Assembly (NCBI GenBank): GCA_018873245.2
Contig: JAEMBT020000001.1
Location: 16,398,220-16,462,219 of the forward strand
Length of the DNA: 64,000 bases
From: Archegozetes longisetosus
Lineage: Eukaryota; Arthropoda; Arachnida; Sarcoptiformes; Trhypochthoniidae
Direction of reading: 5' to 3'
Both the position numbers and the translations under genes were made by a program. Below the pieces are notes generated by a model. It worked only from the letters and a program-made list of their open reading frames with translations, was not told where the DNA came from and did not search any database. This document shows positions 38,221 through 54,901 of this stretch, piece after piece (the first letter of the stretch is position 1; the number at the start of each line of letters is the position of its first letter).

Positions 38221-39720
38221 TTCAAACAATCACTAAATCTGAATTAAAAAACTTTAGTAAAAATATTTAAAACTAAAATATTTTGAGCAAGACAATCTTA
38301 AAACAATAGAATATAACAGAAACGATTTTTAGATAGATAATGAAAACCTTTTTCAATAGAGAATGTATTAGTTGTCTGTGTGATACAGAGATGCAAATTA
38401 ATAAGAGTGAAAGCCGTTTACAAATATCTCTTATTTACCACCAATACCAATTTGAGGTCAACACGAATTAAGAAAACTTGTCATGAGTTTTACTGTTTTT
38501 CACTGCCATCGGCAATAGGATAACCATTAAAATGATGAACCGCTTTGCTATATGTTATAACATTTTCATAATGCATCTTATATTCTGTATTCGGTTTTCA
38601 ATTTTCTTCTTTCAATCTTTTCTTATTCAGTTCTCGTAAACTTTTTATAATTGATTCCATGTTAACCTCAAACTTATTTGTTTCTGGTCTAATCAAATTA
38701 AAAGTTATTCTCAATTTTGTTATGAATAACTTAACAATTTTGTTATAAAATATAACTTAAAATCAAAAGTTTTACCTAAAATAGTTGAGCGAATAGAAAC
38801 TCCTCTTATTATATAAATATAATGAAAGTATGAATGAAAGAAAAGTGATCACTTCCTACAACTCCCCTCAGGCACATATAGTGAAAACTATTCAAACGCC
38901 TATCAATTATTTACATAACAAACTTAACTTTTTTTTTCCAAAATTTCTAACTATTTTTGAAATATTTTCTTATTCAGTTCCTGATTATTGGAATTTTTGT
39001 TTCCTATTTGGATCCCAATTAATTAGAGGAATTTGTTAAAAATAAAGTTCATTATTGACCCTAAAGCCTACATAAATGCTGAAATACCTTCGAAATAGAA
39101 GTAACAAAAGTTTCATTAACAAACACTGAAAAACTATGAGCGCTTTAATCTGATCGTAAATTTTGCTCATCTGTGGTGAACTGATAAAAACTAGTAGAAT
39201 TATTTATTACACGCTTGATGTCGTAATCAAATTGTTGACTATTTATTATCTATTGATAATCATCTGTTGCTTACATTGAAAAATGTTTACATATTTATTG
39301 AAATCTTAAAATTTTTAATATTGAACAATCATTCTCTTGAATAGTTCACTAGAAATTATCACATTTTCTCGCTTAATTACAGGAACTAAATCTTATTTTC
39401 TTCAATCTTGTAACATGTAAAGTAAACATAAACTTTTCCTATTAATTAACCCTTTTTTAATTAGGAAATTATTCATACAACTACAACAATAAAACTTAAG
39501 AACTTTAAACTTTAGAAGACTTGAGAAAAGTAGAAGAAAATATAGTATAAATGTAGCATATGAGAATTAAGAGTGTCGTAAAAACTGCAACAATTAAATG
39601 ATTAGAGTAAAAGTACCTGCATCTGAGCAAAATTTGATAGGATAAACAATTCGATTAGATACACAATAGCGTTAATTGATTAACTACAAAAGTAGTTTTA
39701 ATTAATTAAAATAGATATAA
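38221..39720. other. Intergenic, nothing coding recognised
   Basis: AT-rich, with only short frames and no family similarity. It should contain the promoter of the chitin-binding gene at its left end. Confidence 0.4.
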
Positions 39721-39744
39721 ATATATATATATATATATATATAT
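39721..39744. repeat. (AT)12 microsatellite
   Basis: Twelve uninterrupted AT units downstream of the CTR1 stop codon. Next to it, two diverged direct copies of ACTAATTTACAAG...CTTTGTAA lie at about 39750 and 39860. Confidence 0.95.
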
Positions 39745-39938
39745 GATGACTAATTTACAAGATTGACCACTTTGTAATCTAGTCAACTAGCTTGCAAAAT
39801 AATTATCAATAGTTTATAAGTTAGTAGGCTAGTTTACGGAGGAGTCAATTTTAATCCTAACTAATTTACAAGCTAGGTGACTACTTTGTAAAATATTAGA
39901 TTTTGTATATCAGTCACAACATATATTATATATATTTT

Positions 39939-41516
39939 TTAATTATGGCAATGGTCATCATCATAAAAAGTGTAAGCAGCCACTTTCCTGGATCCAATCA
40001 GGAAATATCCGACACCAGCTCCAAGTATAACCGCCAGACATATCCATATATTGAACAGCATAAAAGCTAACATCAACAGATAAGATATAAATATTTGTAG
40101 CATATGAAGAGCTGTTTGTATCGCATGTGCGATCGATAACATTTTAATTTTAGATCGTTTAATGCGATTTTCTCTTTGCGTTGATTGTCGTAACTTATCA
40201 TGATCTGAATGGCAAGAAGGAGACTCTTGAGATTCTCCCCTGTTCGACTCAGTTCCGTTTTCGGGATTTATATTTACTTCGCACACACCACATTCAGCTT
40301 TATTTAAGTGCACCTGTCGGTAATACTTCAATAGTTCGTACAATATGGCCAGCGTGAAAAAGAATAGACATGTCCCAAACATCGCTTTGATATACCGAAA
40401 AATTAGAAATACAGTCAAACTTCATTTACTTCAGTTAAATACTTTTTAAAATCTATCATAATTAAGTTGTTTTGTTATAGCATTTATGTATTGCTTTTTG
40501 AAAAGCATTTAAATGCATGCCAAAGTTTGACTGCACGTCAAATCAGCTGCAAGTTATTATCAATTTGAGGTTAATATATGATAATATGGACACTAATTGA
40601 TTTATTAGTCAATAAGTTGAATATAAATCTTAATTTTATTTTTTGATATCATATAAATGCAAGATTAGCTTCAAAAATGCCTAATGATTAGATTTTTTAA
40701 CAGTTTGTTTATAGACTAAGGTAATAAAAATCTTTTATAGTATTAAAGTTTTAATTGTTGTAACACTGGTTTAGATTGAATAATCATAAACCGATATTTT
40801 ATATGCTAATCTATAGGTATTTGCTTCATAATCGACTCGAATCGAGGTTCAGCTCAATTTGAAACAGGTTTAAAAGCCTTACATATGAGAAACTGATGTT
40901 CCTCTTCATCTAAACTATTAAGATTATCTTATTTGCAATCTCAATTGAATTTTATTTTCAATTATTCTCTAAAGTTGATTCATTTCAATTAATTTCAATA
41001 TCAATTAAATTAACGCAACAAATATTTGCGATAAAAGTGAAGTTAAATGGATTGAAACAATCAATTCACTTATGATTGTTTTTGCACTTCAATCAAAACT
41101 ATTATAACTTATAGTTAGCATTATTTTTCTGTAAAAGGAGATCCTATTGCTAGTTGTTAGTCTTGTTTTTAATCTTGTTTTTATTGCAATAACGCCTCAA
41201 TCACTGCGTGATTGAACAGAAAATTGTAAACATTTTCAATATATGCATTAACCAAAAATGTCAATTCATGCAATAAGAGGTCGATAGGATTTGAGGTGTT
41301 TCAGGATTTCGATTATATGCAGAGTGAAAAAATAGTTCAATCAGTTATTTAGTTGAAACATTAATCAATAATAAAATCATAAATACCACCATCAGATTTT
41401 GCGACCCATTCTTTAATCAGAACGTAAGGCTCGTATCCAATGTGAAAGTACATTTTCATACCCATATCCATATCTGGCATCATTGTTGATGACATTGGCA
41501 TGTGCATCGATTCCAT
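39939..41516 (-). CDS. CTR1: High-affinity copper transporter, CTR1/SLC31 family
   Basis: Trimeric plasma-membrane channel for Cu(I) uptake. Two exons on the minus strand, 41516-41387 and 40384-39939, join in phase 1 to give 191 residues (human CTR1 has 190). The first 22 residues contain ten methionines in MxM-type clusters, the extracellular copper-binding region. Transmembrane segment 1 follows (TCLFFFTLAILYELLKYY), then a cytosolic loop. Segment 2 carries MLAFM, the MxxxM copper filter. Segment 3 carries GAGVG, the GxxxG packing motif. The protein ends HCHN, which holds the family's HCH copper-handing motif. All key residues are present and the gene looks functional. The acceptor of exon 2 (AAAG at 40385) is inferred from phase. 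Confidence 0.93.
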
Positions 41517-41579
41517 TTCTTACCAGTTCTTTCTAATCGTTTTAGAGTTCATAATACGTTAGTTATTTCATTAGTTGGT

Positions 41580-41632
41580 TCAGAGGAAGAAGGAGAGGGA
41601 GAGAGAGAGAGTAAGGGAGAGTAAGAGAGCTA
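41580..41632. repeat. GA-rich microsatellite upstream of CTR1
   Basis: A purine tract of GGAGA/GAGAGAGA units about 65-115 bp 5' of the CTR1 start codon. GA tracts are common in arthropod promoters (GAGA-type sites), so a regulatory role is possible but unproven. Confidence 0.7.
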
Positions 41633-45467
<3,835 letters not shown>

Positions 45468-45622
45468 TTTCAATATCAATTGGTTTTCTAGTTATAATTC
45501 ATATAATTACTTCATTGACATTTCATTTATTTTTTGTTTAAATTTTTGTCAACTTTTTACTTTCTATCGTAAAGATAATGATGAGTTGATCATATTTAAA
45601 TTTCTTAAGCAATCCATAATCC

Positions 45623-45661
45623 AATAAAAGGCAGAGTTTTGAAAAATCAACCAATTTTATT
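45623..45661. terminator. Overlapping poly(A) signals of convergent WDR5 and TADA1
   Basis: AATAAA on the plus strand at 45623-45628 serves WDR5. AATAAA on the minus strand (TTTATT at 45656-45661) serves TADA1. Cleavage 10-30 nt past each signal would make the two 3' UTRs meet or overlap by a few tens of bases. Confidence 0.6.
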
Positions 45662-45779
45662 TACAAAGGGTTACAGTTTTTAATACAATATTGTACTGAA
45701 AGAACGAGTGGAATGATTTGAAAATTACAACTCGTTAAGAGAAAATTGATTAAAATTGAATACTAAAAAAACAATTAAA

Positions 45780-47047
45780 TCAATCAATATAATTAGAGTC
45801 AAGTGAATTAGATTCGAGTTCAGCCAATTTAGAGACAGTCTTATAGGCAGCATTACACTTAACAGTGTAAGATGGGATCACATTTCGATTTGTCTTGAGT
45901 ACATGAAGTAAATGTCTTAAATTGATTGGTTCGTCATTAAAATAAGTTCTTTTGTTATTCTGTGCACAAGCCATCGAGTACATGGCATCATTAGTTGCTT
46001 CATCGATGGTTGGTCTCATAACAGGGTGGTGTTCACCTTAACATTTCATTTAAATAGTAGTTGGAATCAGTTCTTAGTCTATTACAGGTAACAATTTTTA
46101 AAATACAAACCGGTTTCCGAGTTAGTAACTGTTGATGAGAGATCAGTCATTTGTAGCAAAGGATAGGAATTCTTCAGATACGGATTAATTGGTGGCGCAC
46201 CAATGCAATACTTAAACCGATTGTCTCGAAGACGATATGATGAACGGGAAGTAATAATTTCGGTGAGAATTGATTTCATGAAATCCTAAATAGAAATCAA
46301 AATAAAGGGTTAATAGATAGGAAGTATTTAAGAATTATTACATACCCTAAGAGCTGCATTACATAACTTGACAGCATTGTCTTGAACTCCATCCAAACCC
46401 ATTTCCCATGAGATGACATAAACTCTCAAATGAGACATGAAGTGGTCTGGAAGTGAAGACTCTCTTTGACAATAAGACACTTTTGAGAGCTTAGTGCAAT
46501 CGTCCATTAGCTTAATACTAGGCAAATATCCGTTTTCGTGAACTGATATGCGCTCAAAACGATTATCAAAATTTAATTTTTTCAGTGCTTTCAACTTCTT
46601 CTTCAAAGGCTTAACGGGCATTGTTTTGACTTTAGTTTCAGCTAAAAATTGACAATAAAGTTATAGTAAAAATAGAATTACTTGATTGAAATAGTACTGA
46701 CTTTTGACATGAGTTTTGAGTTGAGTTTTAGTAATGGGACTCGTATGAGTTGACGTCTGATTTGGTGCCAAATCTGTGCATTTGTTGAGAAGAGCCAACA
46801 GAAATTGATTGTGGGCTACAATCGCATCCTTTGCCAAATGTTGTCTAACTTTGTAATCGAACTCTTCTTTAGTCATCTGTTCGGTAAACCATTGTCTCAT
46901 CATTTGGAGATAACTAATGATTTAATAGAGTAATTGGTAATGATTTTGATGAAAATAAGTGAATATAAAGTATTAAAATGAATACATTTTAAAGTTATCT
47001 CCAAGTGTTTCATCTAATTTTCTCTTCGCATTCGCCAATTCATCCAT
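45780..47047 (-). CDS. TADA1: Transcriptional adapter 1 (TADA1), SAGA subunit
   Basis: Histone-fold scaffold subunit of the SAGA coactivator complex, nuclear. Exons on the minus strand: 47047-46986, 46913-46702, 46641-46346, 46285-46111 and 46036-45780. The phases agree and give 333 residues (human 335). The N-terminus MDELANAKRKLDETLGDN matches the human SELEAAKKNLSEALGDN region. It is followed by MRQWFTEQMTKEEFD and HNQFLLALLNKC, then a basic linker. KSILTEIITSRSSYRLRD and INPYLKNS match the C-terminal conserved block. Exon 1 could begin a little upstream through another 5' exon, because an acceptor-like CTTAG lies in frame just before; the ATG at 47047 fits the family best. The gene is head-to-head with PGM2. 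Confidence 0.92.
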
Positions 47048-47454
47048 TGGTTTATGTGAATAATTGAATGATAGCTAAGAAATAAATATTTAATTTATTG
47101 TGAAAATAATTAACGAATATTTGAAAAGTGAATTAATAGTAAAGACAAAACATGAGTAGAAATGTATTTAATGTTATGAAATACTTAGCGCTTAAATCAA
47201 TGACGTCAAGCAATTGATCACATGACAACATCAGAATTAGTCAATTTGCACGTCATTTATGAAGAGTAAATGACATTCACAGTTGTGTTGATGTATGATT
47301 GAGGAGAAAAGTTTGGTCGTTTACCGACTGAATGACAGTTAATTGTGGTTAAAGTTACAATAAGTATTGAATAAGATTTTTAACTCAATTATTACTTTAA
47401 AAGTTTGAAATTTCAATAAATAGCAGTTAAGATAAGTAAAAGATTTCTACCGCA
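47048..47454. promoter_or_regulatory. Bidirectional promoter between TADA1 and PGM2, with a CRE site
   Basis: Only 407 bp separate the two divergent start codons. TGACGTCA at 47201-47208 is a perfect palindromic CREB/ATF site, and GCACGTCAT near 47249 holds a half site. Shared regulation is inferred from the arrangement; the CRE is seen directly. Confidence 0.5.
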
Positions 47455-50400
47455 ATGTCTAACGAAAGTAATGGTATAAAAAGAACCGGTAATAAAGAAT
47501 TGGATGACAAGATACAAGAATGGCTTAATTGGGATCAGGTCAGTGATTGTGATCGATGTCTAATTATTGATAATAATTGGTTAAATGAAAAGATAAGAAT
47601 ATAAATGGGATTTGAATTGACTAGTGGCAAAATAGATTGAATCAATTAATAGACAAAGGCATAGTAACAGGGGGAAAGTATGCAATTTATAAGTTTTCAG
47701 ATTGCATACAGTGTTCAGTTAATAAGATTTGATAGCATTCAGATATAGTAAGTCTAATGATTGAGTGGAGAAACACTTAAAAATTGCATTTATGACCGAT
47801 ACGATAAGATAACAGCGAAGTAGTAAATATTTAAGCGTCTCTTACTTCAAGGATATAATCGCGATAGTCAATTAACCAACGTAAACTTGTTTATAAAACT
47901 TCAAACAATTCATTACGTGTCATTACAGACTGATTATGTAGCTATATTCAACAGTTTGGTTCTGTTAGTTTCGATTAAGTTTTAATATTTGCAAGATGAT
48001 CTATAAGTTTTAAATTTAAGTTTATCTAAAATCTCAAACTTATGAAATACTTTTATTTACTCCAGTGTAAAAAATTAATAACATAATTAATAATAGCATA
48101 AATAATAATTAAAGAAATGAAAACTAATCAAAGCCAAAACTAATCAAAGCCAAAGCCAATCAAAGCCAAAGCCAATGAAAGTGAATGAAAGTAAAAATTT
48201 GCAAAGTAATAAATAAAGATAGAACAACGCATAACATGTATCAATACAAGAATATAGCATATTTACTAGATGACTAAACTTTAGATAACTATAACTAGAA
48301 ACAATAATAAGACATTATTATTTATTGCGATAAAGAATCCGAAAACTAGAGGGGAAATCGAAAGCCTGCTAGCTTCTGAGCAAATTGAGAAACTTTCAAC
48401 TCTCCTTTTGTCTCGATTGACTTTCGGGACGGCTGGCATTCGTGGCTTTATGAGTGCTGGCTATGCAGCTATGAACGATTTAGTACTCATTCAAACATCT
48501 CAAGGATTAGCCAAATATTTAAGACAAATCGATAGTTCATCTCAAGAGAAAGGGGTTGTGTTGGGTTTTGACGGAAGATACAATTCGTCTCGTTTTGCCC
48601 AGTTGTCCGCTAACGCATTTCTGGCGCAAGGCATCAAAGTTTATCTCTTCTCTACAATTGTTCCGACACCTTTCGTGCCATTTGCTGTGAAAACATTGTC
48701 TGCTATTGCAGGTGAAAAGTTGTATTGTTATTAAATAGATTTCAGTATTTAAGTGGAGAATTAATTTGAAACATTAGGAGTAATGGTTACAGCATCACAC
48801 AATCCAAAGGATGATAATGGGTATAAAGTTTATTTTTCAAACGGCGCACAAATAACATCTCCTCACGATCGCAACATTCAAAACCTAATTCTACAAAATC
48901 TTCAGCCATGGGATGGTGTTTGGGTTAATAATCCCAGAGATCATCCCAAATGCAGTGATCCGTTTGACTTAATTTGGGAGAAATATTTTTCTGTTATTCA
49001 ATCGAGAATTCTCGACAACAATGCAATCAAAGCGTCACAATTAAGAGTCACTTATACTTCACTTCATGGTGTGGGTCATAAATATATAACTGAAGCTCTG
49101 AAAGTTTGCCAATTCACCCATTATTTCCCAGTTGAGAGTCAGATGAAACCCGATCCTGACTTTCCAACAGTCACTTTTCCTAATCCTGAGGAAGGGAAAG
49201 GAGTTTTGGTAAAAATTCCATGAAATAGAATTTTTTCAAGTAACTAATGACTAATTATTTTAAGGATGAGTCTATAAAGACAGCGAACGCCACCAATTCG
49301 ACGATAATCATAGCAAATGATCCGGACGCTGATCGTTGTGCAGTAGCAGAACTACAGCCTCACGACTCGAAGTGGCGTGTGTTCACTGGCAACGAAATCG
49401 GTGCACTTCTTGGTTGGTGGCAATGGTTTCTCCACAAATCACAACCAAACTCTGCACCTGCTTCTGATGTCTATATGATTTCGTCGGCTGTTTCTTCGAA
49501 AATATTGCAATCAATGGCCAAACACGAAGGTTTCAATTGGATCGAAACGCTGACTGGTTTCAAATGGATGGGAAATAAAAGCGACGAACTGATCAAAAAG
49601 GGAAAAACAGTTTTATTCGCATATGAGGAGGCGATTGGATTTATGGTGGGTTGCGTTTTAAGTTATTTTATCTGTTTATAAAGTTTTCTACAACAGGTCG
49701 GATCGACTGTATTAGATAAAGACGGCATCACTGCTGCCATTGATGTGTTGCAGTTGGCAGTATATCTCAGTCAGAATAAAAATTCTAATCTATCGCAACA
49801 TTTGGATTATATTTATCACATTTATGGCTATCACTACAACTTATGCTCTTATTATTTGTGTTACGATCAAAAGATAACTAAAAGAATTTTTGACCGTTTA
49901 TCCAATTTCAACGGTCCCAACACTGTAAGAGTTGGATGTATTTATTGTCGTGATTTATATAAATTTAAATATAATTTAGTGTCTAATTAGTATCTAATTT
50001 AAATTTAGTATCCGTCCAGTATCGGCTCCTACCAAATTGAAAGAGTTCGGGATTTAAACCGTGGGTTCGATTCTTCTACACCTAACAACATTCCTGTAAT
50101 TGATTTATTATGATTATTTACAAAAATTTCTGAATGTGTTGTTGATCTGAATCTAATTTGTTTCCTAAGGAACTACCATCGAGCTCATCCTCGTTTATGT
50201 TGACTTTTTATTTCACGAATGGTGTCGTACTTACGATTAGAACGAGCGGAACTGAGCCTAAAATTAAATACTATTCGGAAGCGATTGCACCGCCAGAGAA
50301 TGAGTAAAACAATCCTTTATTAACTATTATTCTTCATATATTGACAATTCTATAATTTTGCAGTAATTGGTCTCAAATAGAGTCAGAGTTACATGATTTA

Positions 50401-50466
50401 GTCAACCAAATGATTGCCACTTGTTTGGAACCTGAAAAGAATGGACTTCAGCCTAAACAAGACTAA
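47455..50466 (+). CDS. PGM2: Phosphoglucomutase 2 / phosphopentomutase (PGM2)
   Basis: Cytosolic alpha-D-phosphohexomutase that interconverts ribose-1- and ribose-5-phosphate (and glucose phosphates), linking nucleoside breakdown to the pentose pathway. Exons: 47455-47538, 48336-48711, 48778-49208, 49265-49645, 49697-49924, 50009-50095, 50170-50303 and 50364-50466. The phases agree and give 607 residues (human 612). Visible motifs: FGTAGIRG near the N-terminus; the phosphoserine loop [14 protein letters not shown]; the metal loop NDPDADR; the sugar-binding loop [10 protein letters not shown]; and the phosphate-binding loop [13 protein letters not shown]. All are intact, so an active enzyme is expected. 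Intron 1 (797 bp) carries a short tandem repeat; the other introns are 51-84 bp. Confidence 0.96.
48118..48180. repeat. Tandem 16-bp repeat in PGM2 intron 1
   Basis: About three to four units of AATCAAAGCCAAARCY in a row, ending in diverged AATGAAAGT units. Confidence 0.8.
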
Positions 50467-51201
50467 ACACTAATTATTCCAATCAGTTTTGAAAGAATCG
50501 AGTTTTTTTAATTTTCAGGATTGTTTTTGAAGTTGATGTTGGGTTTTCTCCAATTACTAGTCAACAGATTTTATTTTGATTAATTTGATAAAATGATTCT
50601 TTCGTCTTATTTCCGTTGAATAATTGAGCCAAATATAAAAAGCTTTGAAACTTCAGTAAATTAAGAGATAATTGAGAGGGTAAGGAACATATGCAGAGAC
50701 TTGAGTGGATTTGGATTTTAGAAAAATAATCTAGCATTTATTGATGATAAACTAGAAATATCAATAGACTCAAACTTGAAAACTGCCAAATTTTAACAAT
50801 TCAAAGTATGATTTAAGGACTGCCTAAGTTTAATTTTATTATGTACTAATTAAAAGATTTTATTTTGAATAAAAGTTGTTGCATTTTAATTATAAATTCA
50901 ATCAACACTTTTTATGATTATATGATTAAGTAAACAATGTTAATACAGGTGAAATTATGGTGAACACATTAAAGTTGACATATGTTTCAATAAAGTATCC
51001 GTTATTATGAAATTCATTATTATAAAAATCAGTTGATAGTTAAGGATACGTAAGCGTAAGCTTATCGTCAGTTGTGCTTACGATCAAAACTTGAGCTATT
51101 TTAAAGAATAAAGCGTATTGTGACAAATAGCGTGAGTAAACATACATTAAATTTAAGGCAACAAGTTGAAGAACTGATTAAATATTTGGAAACTTTCTCA
51201 A
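50467..51201. other. Intergenic between PGM2 and the hydrolase array
   Basis: No gene. Contains the PGM2 3' UTR and the presumed promoter of the first hydrolase. The TATTTAAG element seen before later array members was not found here. Confidence 0.45.
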
Positions 51202-51965
51202 ATGCAACTGGTATTGATAGCAATCCTATTGATACTTCACGTAAGTATAGCAGCAAAGCCATGGGAACCAGTAGTCGGTTCGATGGGAAACTGGCAACAA
51301 TTACATGAAGGACTATTGAAAACAACAGCAGAGCACAAATCGGATATCAAGGCTGTGTTTGTTGGCGATTCAATAACAGCTGGATGGGCTTGGGATCCAA
51401 AGGAATGGGGTCTCGATGTGTGGAACAAATACTACGCTCCACGACATGCTTATAATTATGGGATTGGAGGCGATACGACCCAGAATGTGATTTGGAGAAT
51501 AGAACACGGAGAGTTTGACGGCCTCAGTCCTAAAGTTGTCGTTGTTATGATCGGTATATTTGTTCCCGTAACACTCCAAAATGATTTCTGACACTAATAA
51601 TCAACCAATCATTAGGTACTAACAACATCGGTCGTGATGCAGACGACGACATCGCGCAAGGAGTGAAAGCAGTTGTAGAAAATCTTGAGAAGAAAATGCC
51701 GAGCGCTAAGGTAATCTTATTGGGAATACTTCCGCGACAAGGTGTATATCAGGACACAGCAGTGGAACATATAAACACAGGGATCGCAAAATTAAATAAT
51801 AACAAAACAATTAACTATTTGGATATGGGGTCACATTTTCGTGCATCTCTCGGAAATGTCAACTCAACTGTATATCGTAGCGATCAGTTACATATCAACA
51901 ATGTTGGTTATGCTCTTTGGCATGATTTAATGGAAAGTTTGTTTGTCAAACTATTGAACGCTTAA
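51202..51965 (+). CDS. Secreted SGNH hydrolase, array gene A (most diverged)
   Basis: Ser-His-Asp esterase of the PAF-acetylhydrolase-Ib-like SGNH family, predicted secreted. Exons 51202-51553 and 51616-51965 (phase 1) give 233 residues. The first 18 residues (MQLVLIAILLILHVSIAA) are a signal peptide. Block I is FVGDSITAGW (Ser about 57), block II GIGGDTT, block III GTNN, and block V has Asp and His in SDQLHI. The intron splits the Gly codon of GTNN, as in every other member. It has a short insert after block I (DPKEWGL) and lacks the NQT sequon of its neighbours. It is the most distant member and is probably the oldest branch. The natural substrate is unknown. Confidence 0.9.
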
Positions 51966-52438
51966 TAAAAATTCTAATCTGTTTATATTTTCCTATTACT
52001 ATCATATTATTTATCTTAAAACTTAACCAAAGTTTGAAAGCAATTTGTATATGAATACTAACAGAAGCAAAGTTAGAAATCTATTTGTATATGAACACTA
52101 TAGAAGAGTGAGCATTGAATTGAGTTTAATATTTGATTTGCTTTGATAACATGCCAAAGCACTCAACAAAATGTAAGCGTTTGATTTCCTTAATATCACA
52201 GTTTGCGAGCAACAAGCAATAAGTAAATGCATTAGAATATAGAACCGGAATCATCTACTTCTGGATTGTTTCAAACAATTTATAGTTACCAAATAATTGG
52301 ATTTTTATTTTGCAGCCCATTTGTGCTGAGCTGATTTGATGTGATTTACGAAATCCTACTTCGATACGTAACATCTCTATTAAATCCCAGACACTCATTA
52401 TTTTCCAATATTGTTGTTCAATTTATTTTCTACTAAAC

Positions 52439-52474
<36 letters not shown>

Positions 52475-53650
52475 TCTTTATATAGTTAGGCAGCTTGAAA
52501 GAAATTTATCTTCATTTCTCTTTTAGAAGTCAGTCTAATGTTGAAGAAATCCATAAAGTATTTTATTGAACATATCATGGAAACACTAGATCTCATCTAT
52601 AAGAAAATTATTAGCCAAAGAGTAGGTTTTGAGTCAAATCGATTATGTAAAACAAACAAGTCTAAAGTTAGCGAATCACCTGTTAATTAATTGAAAAAGC
52701 GATAAAATTCTTAATGATTTTAGTTTAAATTTAAGAACTTGTTCGTACATCAGTCCACAAACTCATACAATAAAAATGAATTAATTTGAACATATTTTGT
52801 TGGACTCGCAATCTCTAAAATACTTTTGATTACAGTAATAAACTTCAAGTGCGTTACATTTGAATTGGAAAATTTTCATACTTTGTTCAGTTCTTACAAA
52901 ATAATTAAATTTTAATATTCAAAACTAATTGTGAGAGAAGACATGGGAAAAGTTGACAAGTATTTCGTAAGCTATTTCCAAAGAATTCATTTATCTAATA
53001 ATGAGAGTGACAGCAGTGAGATTCTACAGTTGAAAGTTTATTAAATTATCAAATTGAATACTTGCACCATAAGTCTACCCCTACCCCAGCTGTAAGTCTT
53101 TTCTAGAAACAAACTGAGGAATATTGAAGATTATGACATAAAAAATTGTGATAAAATTGCTGGTTTGGTTTGAGTAGTTGAATCCTTATACGATTTAAAA
53201 TTATTATGCAGATAAAAGTGGAATATTTTATGTAACGTTAAATCGCATAGGAGTTCAAACACTGAAATCAGTGGTAAAAAGATAAAAACTATATCAGCAT
53301 TTCTGATGTGATAATCTTAAATAGATCAAAGTCTTATCTCTAAAAATACTCAGACCATTCTCGATGCAGGAACAGTTGGTGCAGGCTCAGAGTTAGCTTA
53401 GAAACAATAATAATATGGGATTTGTTTGAAAGATAAAAATAATACTCTGATTGTTGAGTCGAGCAAAGTTCAGTATATTTCAATCAACAATTTCTAATTT
53501 TGTAATAATTCAACCATAACTTAAAGTTCTCACGAATTAGAATCTAATGATTGTAATCCGTATCAAAGTTATGGCTAATTCTCATCTAGACTAAAATAAT
53601 AAGCGAAACGACATTTTATAATAATATTAATAGATAATGAAGGAAAAACT
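51966..53650. other. Intergenic; holds a CA microsatellite
   Basis: About 1.7 kb with no gene. An uninterrupted (AC)16 tract lies at 52441-52472. No remnant of a hydrolase copy could be recognised. Confidence 0.55.
52441..52472. repeat. (AC)16 microsatellite
   Basis: Sixteen uninterrupted AC units in the spacer between array genes A and B. Confidence 0.97.
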
Positions 53651-53653
53651 TAG

Positions 53654-53661
53654 TATTTAAG
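53654..53661 (+). promoter_or_regulatory. TATTTAAG core promoter element of array gene B
   Basis: A TATA-like TAGTATTTAAG sits 56 bp before the start codon. The same string precedes the genes at 55540, 57426 and 60492. Confidence 0.55.
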
Positions 53662-53709
53662 CCGAGCTCAAATGAGAACATTTCAATGGTTAGCCATAAT
53701 TGATTGAGA

Positions 53710-54457
53710 ATGAAGTTAGTAGTATCAGTCTTATTTTCATTAATCGTTGGGGTATTGTCTCAAAGTCACCCATGGATTGGTGAACCGCGACCAGATGCGT
53801 GGTGGAAGGAAAGACATGAGGGATTGGTTAAGCAAACTGAAGCTCACAGATCAGAAATTAATATAGTCTTTCTTGGAGACTCAATAACCGAAGGATGGGC
53901 TGGTAACGGAAAGGAAGTTTGGGATAAATATTACACTCCAAGACATACTTATAATTATGGTATCGGAGGTGATAGAACTGAACACGTCATTTGGAGAATC
54001 CAAAATAAAGAATTCGATAACGTTACAGCTAAAGTTGTGGTCCTTAAAATCGGTAAAATACCTAATCGTATTACAGGTTTTGATCCTATTTTTAACTCTT
54101 CGTTAAATTTTAGGTACTAACAACTTGGGTTCAAATACAGAGGCAGACATTGCTCATGGAATCAAAGAAGTAGTCGCTCAATTAGAGACTAAAATCCCAA
54201 CTGCAAAGATCTTATTATTGGGTATTATCCCAAGAGCTGGTGCTCTCGAGACTAAAGTTCAGGCCATCAATGCACTGATTGCAAAGTATGCGGATGACAA
54301 GAAAGTGTTCTATTTGGATATGTCACCACAATTTCAAGATTCGCCTGGAAAAGAGAAGGAAGGACTCTATACCGATACTGTCCATCTTACTAAAGCAGGT
54401 TATCAAGTCTGGTACGAAACTATGGAACCTCTTCTCAAGAAGTTATTGGGAGCTTAG
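53710..54457 (+). CDS. Secreted SGNH hydrolase, array gene B
   Basis: Exons 53710-54052 and 54114-54457 (phase 1) give 228 residues. The ATG at 53710 is chosen because it opens a clean signal peptide (MKLVVSVLFSLIVGVLS). Catalytic blocks: FLGDSITEGW (Ser about 58), GIGGDRT, GTNN, and Asp-x-x-His in YTDTVHL. A possible N-glycosylation site (NVT) lies near the end of exon 1. The HPWIGEP start of the mature protein and the C-terminus KKLLGA align with genes C-E. An AATAAA lies at 54537-54542, 80 bp after the stop. All residues needed for activity are present. Confidence 0.92.
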
Positions 54458-54901
54458 AGTAATTCAAAAATTATATGATATGTAAATTCATATTGATTAT
54501 ACTGTTTATGTAAAACTTTTTGAAATGTCCATAACTAATAAAGATTATCGATTGTGACAAATCTTTCAGGACTACAATGAGTATTGATGTATGAAACTGT
54601 TTAAAATATGATTAAGGAAAGCTCTCAAGTTTAGAACAAAGTAATGAACGTCTGCTCTTCAAGTTGCGAGTAAAGTGAATTTTTTATTCAATAGTCAGTC
54701 TAAGTTTGATAGACTACCACAAATATGTTTAGGAGATTTGGTTTGCAAATCAATATAAGATTATATAAAAAAGTAGAAATTAATTATTCATTTTTAAATA
54801 CTATTCAACAATATGTTTAAATTAAACGGCTTTTACTGTGCAATTAGTATTATTGTTCATCATTGTTTCGCATATCTATTTGATTTTCAATACAAATCTA
54901 A

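Noticed and set aside
38830..39039. 69-codon frame between the chitin-binding and CTR1 genes
   Set aside because: No start context, motif or neighbour exon supports it.
50070..50090. GGTTCGATTC, a tRNA T-loop-like string
   Set aside because: It lies in PGM2 exon 6 coding sequence and no cloverleaf can be drawn around it.
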